NCBI GenBank assembly: GCA_007258455.2
Contig: VDFB02139280.1
Span: forward strand, 1-64,000
Reading direction: 5' to 3'
From: Sequoia sempervirens
Taxonomy: Eukaryota; Streptophyta; Pinopsida; Cupressales; Cupressaceae
DNA length: 64,000 nt
In this document: one piece after another, positions 46,909 to 59,800 of the stretch
Position numbering within the stretch: the first letter of the stretch is position 1
Layout: each line of letters starts with the position of its first letter
Notes under the pieces: model-generated
Told to the model about the DNA's origin: nothing
Databases searched by the model: none
The model's input: the letters and a program-made list of their open reading frames with translations, nothing else
Made by a program: the position numbers and the translations under genes

Positions 46909-48050
46909 TATTAGTGAGATTGAGATTGTTAACCTTCAGAGAGTAGCAGTATTTATGTTGATGAAATTTCCTTTAGATGCAAGGATTCAAAGCACATCAA
47001 CCATGTGGTACAAATGATTAAATCCAAAGACGATTTGTAGCAATGAAAGAGTCTGAAAAGGTAGAGAGAGCTACACTGGTGACTTAGGAGAAACTTCAAC
47101 TTTCAAAAACAAAGTCAATTAGGTTGAAGACGTGTGGATCGGGTCAACATTTGGTGGAAGAGGAAGAAAGATGATTGGAACTCTGGAGGCCCACCATACT
47201 AGATTTCGGTATTCAACCATGAGAGTAGAAGAGAGAGCTAATATCATGTATCAAAACATTAAGCATACATTCTTCCAACCAATGGAGAAGGAGATGATTA
47301 CTTTGCTTCATTTTCATTTGCATAAGCATATCAAGGCATGGGAACCAATAAGACCAAGGATGTCTAGTTTTATGTGGAGGTAATGGATGTGGTCCAAACT
47401 TTAGGAGGGGTAAGAAGGTCAATGAATGATCTTGATGAAATTGAGGAAGAACAACAAGAGAGGGACATGAAAAATAAAATCAATACAGAGTTTCAAGGAT
47501 TTGTCAAGCGAGTAAGAGAGCTATGGGAGCAGCCTCATCTAAAATATATTGAACTAGAGTTTGATATGTACCATTTAGAGAGCTTGGTTTTCATGGAGTT
47601 CCTTTCAAAGCCTTTTCTTTTATTGTTCTTATGGTAAACTATTTGATAGAGTTGGTGGAATTACCTTTCTTAGTAATCACTATTAGTGAGATTGAGATTG
47701 TTAACCTTGAGAGAGTAGGACTTGGGAAAAAGGAATTTGATACGACTATTGCTTTCAAAGACTTCAAGCGAGATGTACTCTACATTGATGCCATTCTTGA
47801 ATATAAATTTGATGGCATCAAGGAATGGATGAACTCCATGGTTATAAAGTATTATGAAAGTAGAATGAACTTTTACTAGCAGCCAATTTTGAAAACTATT
47901 ACTAATGATCCAAATAAATTTATTGAAGATGTTGGTTAGGAATTTTTGAATATGGAAGCTAGTGATTTTGATTCTGATAATTCAGAAGAGTTAGATCAAG
48001 GATATGAACCCTCTAATGTACAAGAGGAATCAAAATCACTCTTGATGTTG
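46909..48050 (+). pseudogene. SPT16 (FACT complex) partial pseudogene, copy 1
   Basis: Plus strand in three frames. 46909-46945 gives ISEIEIVNL, a segment from near the C-terminus of SPT16, fused directly to ISFRCKDS-type sequence from further upstream in the protein. That marks a tandem junction. The copy then reads [110 protein letters not shown] and KYYESRMNF, and finally the acidic start (EELDQGYEPS). SPT16 is the large subunit of the FACT histone chaperone. This covers roughly its last third before the acidic tail. Stops and frameshifts abound and no promoter or start is present. Confidence 0.88.
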
Positions 48051-48800
<750 letters not shown>

Positions 48801-50233
48801 ATAACCTGCAATGCCTCAAAGGAGAGGTTGTTGGTTGATTTGTAACCCATTTTTTTTATCAAGAACGTTATTTTCCAAAAATTTACTAGTTTTCTCACTT
48901 TTCTTGTTGTTGTACGGCCTATAGGAACACTAAGATGATTTGAAACCTATTGGATGTTGTAGATTGATGAATTATCTTTCATTTTCACCTATTTAGAGGT
49001 TCTAACTCTTTGTATAGTGAAAGTTATCTTGTTTTTATTACAACTACCTACTTTCACAGTGTTCTTGGATTGAAGGGTTTCATGATGTAATTTGACCCAT
49101 TCCACTTTTTGTGCCTACTGTAACTTGTGGAATGGGTCCTCTAACTTCTAAAATACATTCCTAACCTATTTAGAATGTTCTGGAGTCAAGGTTGGGTGTT
49201 TGGGATGATGTTCTAGGGCTGTAGTAGGGTATTTTCATGTTGAAAATGAGGGTTTCAAGTGGTGTTTTGACAAAATGTGGGAAGGAATGTCCATGTAATG
49301 TATTATTCACCATGTTCAGGGTTTGGTAAGTGTGTTTGGTGCTTTTTTTGGGTATGGAAGGTGCGGGAGATAGGAGTTTCATTAAAACCCCAAGTATTTT
49401 GCTTGAAATAGAGGGTTTGGTGTATTAGGGGTCTAGAGGTCTTGGACTTGGAAACGAATCATGGAATTGGAAGTTTTGACACATAACATGCTATTTTTTG
49501 AGGATTTTGAGTGAGGATCTAGTGTTTAAAAGGTCGTCTCTTTGTAAATAGGGCTAATTTAGTAGCCTTTATGTAAAGTGGTCTATTGGATCTTAATGAT
49601 GGTACAAAGAAACATGGTATGATCTCTTGGGAATTCGTCTTAAGGTTTGTGTTAAAGCTTGATTGATGTTTGGTTGGCCATTGGATGACCTTCTCTAAAA
49701 GATAAGCCCATTTGATGAGATTTGGAGACTATAAGTTAGGCAAGGGTTTATTGAAAACCCATACTCGAAACCTTCCCACAACCAACCAAAGCATAACAAA
49801 CCTTCAAAAAGCTCTGCACAAGCTTAAAAGTTTAAGAGATATCGTTTCCCCCAAATATTTCTTCAAACCCTAGTAGTAAACCACCATTTTCCACTAAAAA
49901 ATGCACAATTTGACATCTAGGGCATCACCTAAAAACCATCTATTTGTCTCCCTTGTGCACAAAAACTTTGCAAACATGTTTTATAACTATAAATAAGCCT
50001 TTCCATTGAGTTATATAAGCATACAGTGGGTCAAAGGCTTAATATGACATTTTAATGCACTCAAAACCCTTAAAACAAGGTATACAAATCAACCCTCAAT
50101 AATTGGCTTCTAAAATGTATAAAATCACTTGAAATCCAACCAAACCAAAACTAAAATGGAGTTAAGTCTGCTGCCCACCAAATTCCATCAAAAAGAGAGC
50201 ACAATCACCCTGTACAGAACCGTACAGTTCAAT
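48801..50233. other. No gene; right flanking repeats
   Basis: AT-rich. It contains plus-sense (about 49.1-49.5 kb) and minus-sense (49743-49873 and beyond) copies of the repeat also seen at 40.4-42.0 kb. Confidence 0.4.
49743..49873 (-). repeat. Right inverted copy of the flanking repeat
   Basis: On the minus strand CTAGGGTTTGAAGAAAT...TTCAATAAACCC matches 41741-41872. The pair encloses the transposase, CDK and SPT16 pseudogenes. Confidence 0.5.
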
Positions 50234-50238
50234 GAAAC
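50234..50238. repeat. Target-site duplication GAAAC, left copy
   Basis: GAAAC directly before the TG of the solo LTR; the same word follows its CA at 51452-51456. Confidence 0.8.
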
Positions 50239-51451
50239 TGTGATGTCCAAAATTTCTAACCTGTTCTAAGCAATTAAAATGCAATGGAAAACATAATGAA
50301 AACACCTCAAGATTAGCCTAAGGAATTTGTAAAAGACAAAGAGGAAAGTGTTAAATGAAAAAAATGATTATACCTCCCTTTTGCAGTTGAAACTCCTTGG
50401 TTGGCCCTTGGTTTTGATGAATTTGTGTGCTCCTTAGATGGCTTCTTGAGTGACTAAATGCAAGATTGAATATGCAAGATGATCAAAGTGGATGGATAAA
50501 TGATATTGAATACTTGAGAATGCAAATTGGCAGCATAAGGTTGCTCAAAATGAAGTCTTAAAAATGCCTTAGAGGAGGGGGGTATTTATAGGGAAACTTG
50601 AATTCTCTAGAGAATTCAATGGTTGGGATTTATCCAACAAGGTCAAGATGAAGGGGTAAGGTGAGTTGAGGACTCACAAGCCCTCACATCTTGACATGTG
50701 GATTGTGAGATGGCTAAGGTAGGATGATGTGTAGATGATGTGGAAGGGAGGTACATTATGTGGAGGAAGGACAAGTACCTTCCAAGTACATTGGGAGATG
50801 AGAAGATTCCTTGGAGGAATAAATGTGAATTAAAAATTCACATGCTTGGGAGAATCTAGTGGATAAGAGAGGGTCTCCAAAAAGGTGGGATTTTGTCACA
50901 TGTGACTTGATGTGACAAGTCAAAGATTCTAGAAGATGCATGGGAAAAGGGGATTCTAGAAGGAATAAAAGTGAATTAAAAATTCACATGGGGAAGAGGG
51001 GAACCTAGGGTGAATAAAAAAGAATTAAAAATTCCTTAGGGGATGGGGAGAGTTGACCAAAGTACTAATTAGGTTTAACTAATTAGTAATTAGAGGATAA
51101 TTAGGGGTTAATGAGGATTAGAAGTCAATTTGCAGAAGTTGGAGGATGTAACACATCCTAATCAAGGATTAGGCATGTGCACATTCTTAATGAAGAGATT
51201 AGGAGATGGATTAGGATTAGATGAAAATGACATGTGAGGAATTAAATAAATGTAATATTTATTTAATTCATTTGATGAAAAGAGGATTAATGTAAGATAT
51301 TTAATTATTAATTAAATACCTTAGGGATTTGACAGAATTAAGGATATTAATTAAATAATAGTAATATTACTTAATTAACTCATATAAGAGGATGCTTAGA
51401 TGAAAAGTGATAAATTTGGATAAATTAAGTGTCCAAATTTGGATGTTTACA
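50239..51451 (+). repeat. Solo LTR
   Basis: 1213 bp starting TGTGATGTCC and ending GATGTTTACA, flanked by GAAAC on both sides, with no internal retroelement sequence. This is the product of LTR-LTR recombination. A TATTTATAG box near 50588 fits an LTR promoter on the plus strand. The start is similar to the LTR at 13128. The orientation is inferred from that similarity and the TATA box. Confidence 0.8.
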
Positions 51452-51456
51452 GAAAC
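51452..51456. repeat. Target-site duplication GAAAC, right copy
   Basis: Matches 50234-50238 exactly. Confidence 0.8.
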
Positions 51457-54366
51457 ATCAAATCCCAAAGTGCAAAAAGGTAGCAATCTTTGACGGGGTA
51501 TTACTCACATACCATGGTGCTTAAAAAATCTCCATCTAAACCTATGGTATCACATTGGGGCCATCTACAATAACCTCTCTTAGTTTTTGTTATCTCAGAG
51601 TGGTTTTCCTATAGTTTCCAGTTTTCAGTTAATGGAAAAAGTGTCAAATGCAAGTAGTGGAAAGTTGCAAAGTGGTGTAACTTTTGTTCTGCAACTCATG
51701 TGACCAAAAATACTATTCCAACGCGTCTGAATAGGTATGTTTACACTAGGAATGGTCCTCTTTCACACCCAAACACACGGAATCACTCCAAGCTATGTTC
51801 AACCGAATCGATCCCTTAAAGATTCAAAGTGCAAAATGGCTGCAAACTTCAACATGCTACTACTCGGATATCGTGATGCTTAGAAAATTCTTGTCTGATC
51901 CTATGGGATTGTTTTGGGTGCCTCTACAATAAAATTTCTTAGTTTTTGTTATCTCATAGTGGTTTTGATGTGGTGTCCAGTTTTTAGTTGATGGAAAAAG
52001 TGTCAAATGGAAGCAGTGGAAAGTTACAAAGTGGTGCAACTTTCATTCTGCAACTCGTGAGACCAAACGAACTATTCCAACGCATTCAAATAGGTATTTT
52101 TATGCTAGGCATGGTCCTCTTTCGTACTCAAACACGCGGAATCACTCTGAGCTATGTTCAACTGGATCAATCCCTTAAGGGTGTAAAGTGCAAAATGGCT
52201 ACAAACTTTAGCATGTTTTACTCGGATACCGTAATGCTTAGAAACTTCTCGTCTGATCCTATGGGATCTTGTTGGGCCCCTCTACAATAGAATCTCTTGG
52301 TTTTTGTTATCTTGGAGTGGTTTTCCTGTGGTGTCTAGTTTTCAGTTGATGGGAAAAGTGTCAAATGCAAGTAGTGGAAAGTTGCAAAGTGGTGCAACTT
52401 TCATTCTTCAACTCGTGTGACCAAAAAAACTATTCCAACATATCCGAATAGGTATTTTTACCCTAGGCATGGTCCTCTTTCGCACCCAAACACTCAGAAT
52501 CGCTCTGAGCTATGTTTAACTGGATCGATTCCTTAAGGGTCCAAAGTGCAAAATGGCTGCAAACTTCAACATGTTGTTACTTGGATATCGTGACACTTAG
52601 AAATTTTTCATTTGATCTTATTGGATTTTGTTGGGCCCTTATGCAATAACCTCTCTCGATTTTTGTTATATCGGAGTGGTTTTCTTATGGTGTCCAGTTT
52701 TTAGTTGACGGAAAAAGTGTCAAATGCAAGTAGTGGAAAGTTGCAAAGTGGTGCAACTTTAGTTTTGCAACTCGTGTGACCAAACGAACTATTCCAACGC
52801 ATCCGAATAGGTATTTTTACACTAGGAATGGTCCTCTTTCACACCCAAACATGTGGAATCACTTCGAGCTATGTTCAACTGGATCAATTCCTTAAGGGTC
52901 CAAAGTGCAAAATTGCTACAAACTTTAGCATGTTGTTACTCGGATACCATGACACTTAGAAAATTCTCATTTGATTCTATGGGATCATATTGTGCCCCTC
53001 TACAATAAATTCTCCCAGTTTTTGTTATCTCAGAGTGTTTCCCATGGTGTCCAGTTTTCAATTGATGGAAAAAGTGTCAAATGCAAGTAGTGGAAAGTTG
53101 TAAAGTGGTGCAACTTTTGTTCTGTAACTCATGTGACCAAACGAACTGTTCCAACACATCCGAATATATATTTTTACACTAGGCATGGTCCTTTTTCACA
53201 CCCAAACACGTGGAATCGCTCTGAGCTATGTTCAACCGGATCGGTCCCTTAAGGGTCCAAAGTGCAAAATGGTTGTAAACTTCAGCATGCTGTTACTCGG
53301 ATACCATAATTCTTAGAAATTTCTCATCTTATTCTATGGGATTGTGTTGGGCCCCTTTACAATAACCTCTCTCAGTTTTTGTTATCTCAGAGTGTTTTTT
53401 CTATGGTGTCTAGTTTTCAATTGATGGAAAAAGTGTCAAATGGAAGCAATAGAAAGTTGCAAAGTGGTGCAACTTTCGTTCTGCAACTCATATAACCAAA
53501 CAAACTATTTCAATGCATCTGAATAGGTATGTTTATGCTAGGAATAGTCCTCTTTCACACTCAAATACATGGAATCACTCTGAGCTACATTCAACCGGAT
53601 CGATCCCTTAAGGGTCCAAAGTGCAAAATGGCTGCAAACTTCACCATGTTGTTATTCAGATACCGTGACTCTTAGAAACTTCTTGTCTGATCCTATGAGA
53701 TATTTTTTCACCTCTTTGTAATAACCTCTCTTGGTTTTTGTTATCTCAAAGTGGTTTCCTTGTGGTGTCCAGATTTCAATTGATGGAAAAAGTGTCAAGT
53801 GCAAGTAGTGGAAAGTTGCAAAGTGGTGCAACTTTCAATCTACAAAGTCTGTGTGACCAAATGAACTGTTCCAACACATCTGAATAGGTATGTTTACACT
53901 AGGAATGGTTCTCTTTCTCACCCAAACACACATAATCACTCTGAGCTATGTTTAATCGGATTGATGCCTTAAGGGTCCAAAGTGCAAAATGGCTACAAAC
54001 TTTAGCATATTGTTACTCGGATATCGTGATGCTTAAAAACTTCTCGTTTGATCCTATAGGATTACATTGGACCCCTCTACAATAACCTCTCTCAGTTTTT
54101 TTTTATTATTTTTATTTTTTATTTTTTTTTAGCTCAGAGTGGTTTTCCTATGGTGTCTAGTTTTTAGTTGATGAAAAAAGTGTCAAATGCAAGTAGTGGA
54201 AAGTTGCAAACTGGTGCAACTTTCATTTTGCAACTCGTGTGACCAAACAGACTATTCCAATGCATCTGAATAGATATGTTTATGCTAGGCATGGTCCTCT
54301 TTCGCACCTAAACACGTGGAATTGCTCTAAGCTACGTTCAATTGGATTGATCCCTTACGGGTTCAA
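51457..54366 (+). repeat. Satellite array, about 358-bp unit, about 8 copies
   Basis: The landmark GAAAAAGTGTCAAATG recurs near 51633, 51990, 52349, 52710, 53068, 53425, 53783 and 54173, giving spacings of 357-361. The last spacing is about 390 because a T-rich insertion at 54090-54130 lengthens that unit. Each unit has a conserved hairpin (arms AAAGTTGCA and TGCAACTTT, 6-base loop) and, in most copies, the palindromic words GGATCGATCC and CCCTTAAGGG. Open frames inside are not genes. The first unit is partial and borders the solo LTR. Confidence 0.93.
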
Positions 54367-55659
54367 GTGTAATATGTTGAAATAGGCCATTCCACCTATA
54401 GTTCAGGTTGTGTCTCTGCTATGGGCCTGATGTAAGTAAGATAGGGAGTAGGAATAAAAAAATAGCATTGGTAAAGGCATTGGAAGAGATTACTAATGTT
54501 TCCCCTATTCAAAATTGAAAATTGAGGCCCCTTAAAAGCAAGGCTAGAAGAGGTGAAAAGAAGAAATTTCTTGAAAATAAGAAATTTCTTGAAAATAAGT
54601 TAGAATAGGTTGGAAATAGGGTGAGGTTGTGGAGTTTGATGTGTTCAAAAGGTCTGCAAGGATAGGGGAGGTCAAAATTATGTTATGGCATGATGCCCTA
54701 CTTGGGAAAATAGAGGTTTTGAATGAAAAAGAGATGCTTGAGGGAGTAAAAGTGGGTAAAGTGAAGAGGCATCATAATTTGGTGGCCAATTAAGTTTGTG
54801 CAAGTAGAATGAATACTGTTGGAATAGGTTTTGAGGTTCGGGTTCAGGTTCGGGGATTCAATTCCCCAGTTAGGCCAATTTTTTTGAGGGGGGTTCAGTT
54901 CATTTTGGGTTTGTTGGTACAAAAAACATGTAAAAAGAAAATATAAATATATATGCAACCTAGAAGCATGCATTAGGATTAGAATATCACATAACATTAT
55001 ATAAATAATAAAACCACCATAAACTTGAAAGTCATTTAAAACATGCATGATAAATATTCATCTTTGAAACTTGAATTGTGGTAGCTTGATATACAGAGTC
55101 TATTGATGTGAGGGTTCAGTTTGTATGATTTTGAAAAGAGAAGCCAACTGAGTAGAGTTATCAATGTTCTTCATAAATCATAAGAATTTTTTTAGTACAC
55201 TAGCCATTCTGATGTCTTCTTGCAGTCTCAAACATTATTTTGTATCATTGTTACATTGGTCTTGAGATTGGTAGCTTAATATAGCTCCACAATACAAAAT
55301 CTGGTTTACCTGTGCAGTGCAACAATGGCATAGGCAGATTTTTATTTCAAAGAACCAAAGGGTGAGTGCACAATTGAAGTGTATAAACACATATCTTTTT
55401 GTAATATCAAGGATACTTTTGAAACTTCCATGCATTGCTAATCTAAAAGGAAAAGTCTTATACATATCATTTGCTTAATTGAGTTGTTCCAATCAAAGGA
55501 TTAAATATATTGAAATATTTTTATCAATCATTTCATAGAATACCAATTGAAAATGTGTTTTGTTTCTTTTAGATAAAGTTGTTTACCATCAATCAATTAA
55601 TTTATTCAAGACAAACCATGAAAGACAACAATGATCAATGCTATGGCTAACCAATTAAT
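54367..55659. other. No gene recognised
   Basis: AT-rich. A small patch of repeated GGTTCGG/GGTTCAGG words lies near 54825-54905, and GAAATTTCTTGAAAATAA is duplicated near 54565-54600. No coding motif. Confidence 0.45.
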
Positions 55660-55910
55660 AAGTATACACGTGAATAAGTCAAGCATGTACATGTGAATAA
55701 GGGAAGCGCAAGTAGTCACAAACACATATGCCTTGAAGTATACACATGAATACATAGTATAAAAAACTTAAGACAAAGTATATGCATGAATACAAGGTAT
55801 ACACATGAAAACGGGTAAGTCGCAAAGTATACATTGGAACACATGTAAGTCACAAAGTATACACATACATTGAAAGTAAACACTTCAATACACGTAACTC
55901 ATATCTATTG
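55660..55910 (+). repeat. Irregular short repeats (AAGTATACACATGAATA-like)
   Basis: The word GTATACACATGAAT or close variants occurs about eight times at irregular distances of 20-45 bases, interspersed with AAGTCACAAA. Confidence 0.65.
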
Positions 55911-56227
55911 AACCATGAATTTATAACATGCAAATATGGACACCATCGATAAAAAATATTTGTATTAAGCAAATAGCCATGTACGCATACATCAATATAT
56001 GTTGATATAAGTATAAAATATAAGTACAAAATAGCCATATAGGCTTATGAGAATGCTATATAGGCATACAATGTCAAATATATCCAATACGAAATATGTA
56101 CAAAACTGCCATGTAGACATACAACAAAGGGCTCAAGAATCAAAAGTCATTGCTCTCTAGGCTCTCAAAATAAACTATTTCCCTTTGTTGGTCGATCGGA
56201 TGGCGATAGGTTTGTCACTCATTTCTG

Positions 56228-59077
56228 CTACACTTGAGGAGTGCTCCTGCTGCTCCTCCTACTACTATTAAGTTCTTGGTGAAGCTTTAATCGTTACAAT
56301 AAGAAGTAAAGATATATAGAAATTACATCATAAAAAATGATATATTTAAAAAAAAATCACTTATGGCCATCTCACGATCACTCTCCTCGAGAGAAATATT
56401 CGCACACCGATGTTGAGGCATGCTCAAGCCCTGTATAAACCATCCAAATAGAAATTAGACTATGAACCAATAATTTGGTTTGATTTTTCACTCGAACTAA
56501 CATCTATAACAACAAATGTAAATTGAAATTTAGTAATTTGCCTCATACCTCCCCTATTAGAGCCATCGAGGATTGTATAGTGGATGAAACAATGATATCC
56601 ATTGCCCTCATAACATCTGGAGGTGTTTCCACAACCAACATCTGAAAATAAAACAAGAAATTATTTAATCACAAAAAAGTTACAATAGCGATGGACACGT
56701 CATGACTTATAGTGTATATATTTTTTATTATCATGCTTACTATTTTCCCTATCCATATATTGTTCGAAAGGACATGTTCTTAGGCTTTTACCCATAGCAG
56801 CAAGCTATTGAATCATTTGATTAAATGCTTTCATAGACATGTATGACAACTGTGGTGGCATAGAGAAGGCATTGAACTATTTGAAAAAATGCCTCAAAAT
56901 AAATGGGGTCTCATGGTGATGGAATTCCATTATAAACAAATGCACGTCATGGCATTCCATCACCATAAGAACTCATTTCTTTTAGGAATTTTTTCAAAAA
57001 TTTCATTGCCTTCTCTATGACCAGTATTATTGCTTACTATTATGCTTTGATAGATATTTTTCCAAGCATCCATAGTTTGTTGGAAAGCACCTATTTTAGG
57101 CTTTTAGCCATAGTAGCAAGGAAGCACAAGTAGTTTGATAAAATGCTTTGGTGCACATGTATGAAAAATGTGGTATCATAGAAAAGGTGGTGACCATTTT
57201 GAAGAAATGCCTTAAAGAAATGTGGTCTCATGGTGATGGAATGGAATTCCATCACCATGAGACCGCATTTCTTCGAGGCATTTTTTGAAACTACTAACTA
57301 CCTTGTCTATGCCATTGCTTACTATTATGGTTTCATAAATTTTTTCCAAGCATCCATATTTTGTCGTGCAGGTGCACCTTTGCAAGCACATGCCTCCATG
57401 TGAAGAAATTGCATCACTGCTTATGTTGAATTTTTAAACAACTATATTATAGTTGAAATTTTGTCATCTATCAACATCTAGTTATTAGTTACAGAATGTG
57501 AAGTAATGCTTTGAGTTTGAATGATGTGCAATGCAACTTAACCAATGATATGAATATAAACTACACAAATCTATTAAGTACAATTCATTAGTTAAACTCT
57601 TTAGTCTATTACCTGCGTGAAGGTTTGAGTAAATCCACTGGCACTAGGAGGTGTTCCCTCGAAACCTCCAATATTACCCTGTTCAACATCCAAAATCACA
57701 TATTAAAATACCATTCGTAAAACAATGCTATTAACATGTAATAAATTTATAATTATTTACAAGTTACATACCCCGCCGATAGGTGTACTGCAGAAATAAG
57801 TAGGTGGAGGGATGGTATATCCAATCTCAACACTGTGACCTTGCAATTTTATTAAAATCATAAAACTAAATTAGTTAATCTTGCATTTCAAAATCAAAAT
57901 TTAATAAATTAAATTCAAGGAACATGCTAACTTTTACCTGAGTATCAATTCCATACGCATCATGCAAAATGTCAGCTACCCTCTCCATCTCCGTAGCTGC
58001 ATAAGGATCCTTCGCAATAGCCTCCTAAGTTCTAGTGGGGTCATATGAACAAGTTGCCCAGCAAGATTGACACACATGGGTTCAAAATCCACCACTCAAA
58101 GACTCCCCTAGATGGCGTTGTAGAATAGGGCTAGTATGATGGATGACACTCTAGGTCAAAGTGTTGATCACCTGCAATGTCTCTACGTCTGCACTCTCCT
58201 TCACGACTACAAGCATAACAACATGCTCACAAGGTGGCCTAGTGAGAGCTCATCTCCCTTGTTGCATAGGATCTGACTGTGCACTGGGCCTATCCTAAGC
58301 TGACCCCCCACCTCTCCCCTGGAAGTCCCTCATATCAAAATAATTTGGTATTTTGTTCAATATGAACTCACTGTATAGTTTCCTAAGAAAATATTGGGGG
58401 ACTTCACAATTGTTGCACGGTTGGTCATCAAAGACCATGTACCACCTATCATAAAAATGGTTCCTAATCTCTTGGTGGTGGCACCAATGAATAGGAAACC
58501 TCTTCGCATTGAGGCCAAGATTTTGATTTGTGCGTGGGTCAGTGAATAATGAGCACAAATCACCTTTTGTAATTTTTAAATCCTTTATTTTTTTATATGA
58601 TAGTTTATCTGCATAATATGCCCTAGCCGCTTGCCTCCTATCTTGCCATCCAGTTATTTTTTTGCTAATTGAATCTACATTTTTTAACATATCTTTCAAT
58701 GAATTTGCGAGGGTCATTCTTTTTGTGGTTGAACCATTTGGATCACTCAACCTACTAATAAAATCCTCAATCTATTTTTTGTTGTTCTCAATCTCACTCA
58801 TTAAATTTTGTTGAGTGCCAGGAGGGTGTTGAGGGATTGGTGGAGGAGGTTGTTGTTGAGGTATATTTTCTTGTTGAGGATTTTGTTCTTTAGGATTTGG
58901 TTGCTCTTCTTCTTGAGGATTTTGTGGGTTTGTGGGTTCATTTGCATCTCCTACAAATTCAAAAATTTATATATCAAATTTAACCTAAAACTAACAAAAT
59001 CAACCTAAAACTGAGAAATTCAAAACAAACAACAAATAATACTTACCTCTCCCACCTCTTCATCGTCGTGGTGCCAT
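56228..59077 (-). pseudogene. Seven-exon pseudogene of unknown family
   Basis: Minus-strand exons: 59047-59077 (starts MAPRR), 57938-58950, 57772-57839, 57613-57678, 56549-56641, 56361-56430 and 56228-56274. They are bounded by GT and AG in each case, for example GAG|GTAAGT, CAG|GTAATA and GAG|GTATGA. The long second exon is one unshifted frame with Gln/Pro-rich start (NPQEEEQPNPKEQNPQQ), a basic helical part (ITGWQDRRQAARAYYADKLS), then FTDPRTNQNLGL, HWCHHQEIRNHFYDRWY and CNNCEVPQYFLRKLY, and ends DILHDAYGIDTQ. The last exon ends in a Ser/Arg-rich tail. About seven in-frame stops (TGA, TAG), including one at codon 6, are its only damage. The joining phase of exon 3 is uncertain. I recognise no family; a transposon accessory gene is possible. 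Confidence 0.5.
56800..57350 (+). repeat. PPR-derived fold-back inside an intron
   Basis: Two plus-strand PPR relics, NAFIDMYDNCGGIEKAL at about 56824 and NALVHMYEKCGIIEKV at about 57142. The second leads into FEEMP-stop-RNVVSW. Each is followed by an inverted copy of itself. The second fold-back has perfect 19-bp arms (57224-57242 and 57246-57264, three-base loop) and stays paired over about 50 bp at roughly 86% by eye. It lies within the intron 56642-57612. A transcript would form a long hairpin. Confidence 0.7.
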
Positions 59078-59231
59078 CCTTGCAAAGAAATAGCAACTAT
59101 TGTTGAATATATTTTCCCAATACCTCCTCCTAGAATGTGAGCACGAAAGTTGGGGGTTTTGGCCGTGGGCAGAAGAAGAAAATAGTCAAAGACAAAATGA
59201 ATAATTTCACTTCTTTTTTTTGCTTTTAACG

Positions 59232-59257
59232 TGCTATAACATGAGTGTGTTATAGCA
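59232..59257. promoter_or_regulatory. Inverted repeat upstream of the seven-exon pseudogene
   Basis: Perfect 10-base arms TGCTATAACA and TGTTATAGCA around TGAGTG, about 155 bases upstream of the ATG at 59077. The inner ATAACR-N6-YGTTAT matches the two palindromes at 36565 and 36650. Confidence 0.5.
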
Positions 59258-59402
59258 TTTTCAAACTTTTTTTAGAAAGTGGCAATGAAATTGGCACCCA
59301 AATTCATGCACCTGCCCATATATGGTTTAAAATAGATCTAGAATGTATCTTTAAATGAAGAATGTACATGTATGTTGTGGATATGAAATATAATAGACAC
59401 GT

Positions 59403-59546
59403 AAGATGATAAGATTCTTAGAATTTAACAAATCTAAACAATTAAGATGAATTTAGGCAATGATGATAAGATTCTTAAAATAAAAAATCTAAACACTTAG
59501 GATGAAAACATGAAATGATGATAAGATGCTTAGAATAAAAAATCTA
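59403..59546 (+). repeat. Short tandem repeat, 3 imperfect copies of about 55 bp
   Basis: GATGATAAGATTCTTA...AATCTAAACA recurs near 59405, 59464 and 59515 with small length differences. Confidence 0.65.
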
Positions 59547-59562
59547 TGTTGGAACACAACTA

Positions 59563-59800
59563 TCTACTAAGAAGGGGGGGTGAACCAATAGAACTTAATT
59601 AGAACTAGTCCTTTAACACTTAAATGTAGATTAGAAGAACATGCAAAGATTTACATACAAATATTCATAACACCAAATGTACGTGGAAAACCCAATATGG
59701 GAAAAAACCATGATGAGAATAGCTACTAGGATCTACTGTCCTAATCCAACCTCACAATAAGAACCTCATTCATTACAATATTTAAGGGAACCAACACTAA
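59563..59800 (+). repeat. Copia-type LTR fragment
   Basis: Starts TGTTGGAACACAAC and runs through a G7 run with GGTGAACC and the words GTGGAAAACCC and GGGAAAAAACC. I associate this pattern with plant copia LTRs. No end or target-site duplication was found. Confidence 0.35.

Noticed and set aside
51988..52290. 100-codon open frame
   Set aside because: It lies inside one satellite unit, and the same frame is broken in the other units.
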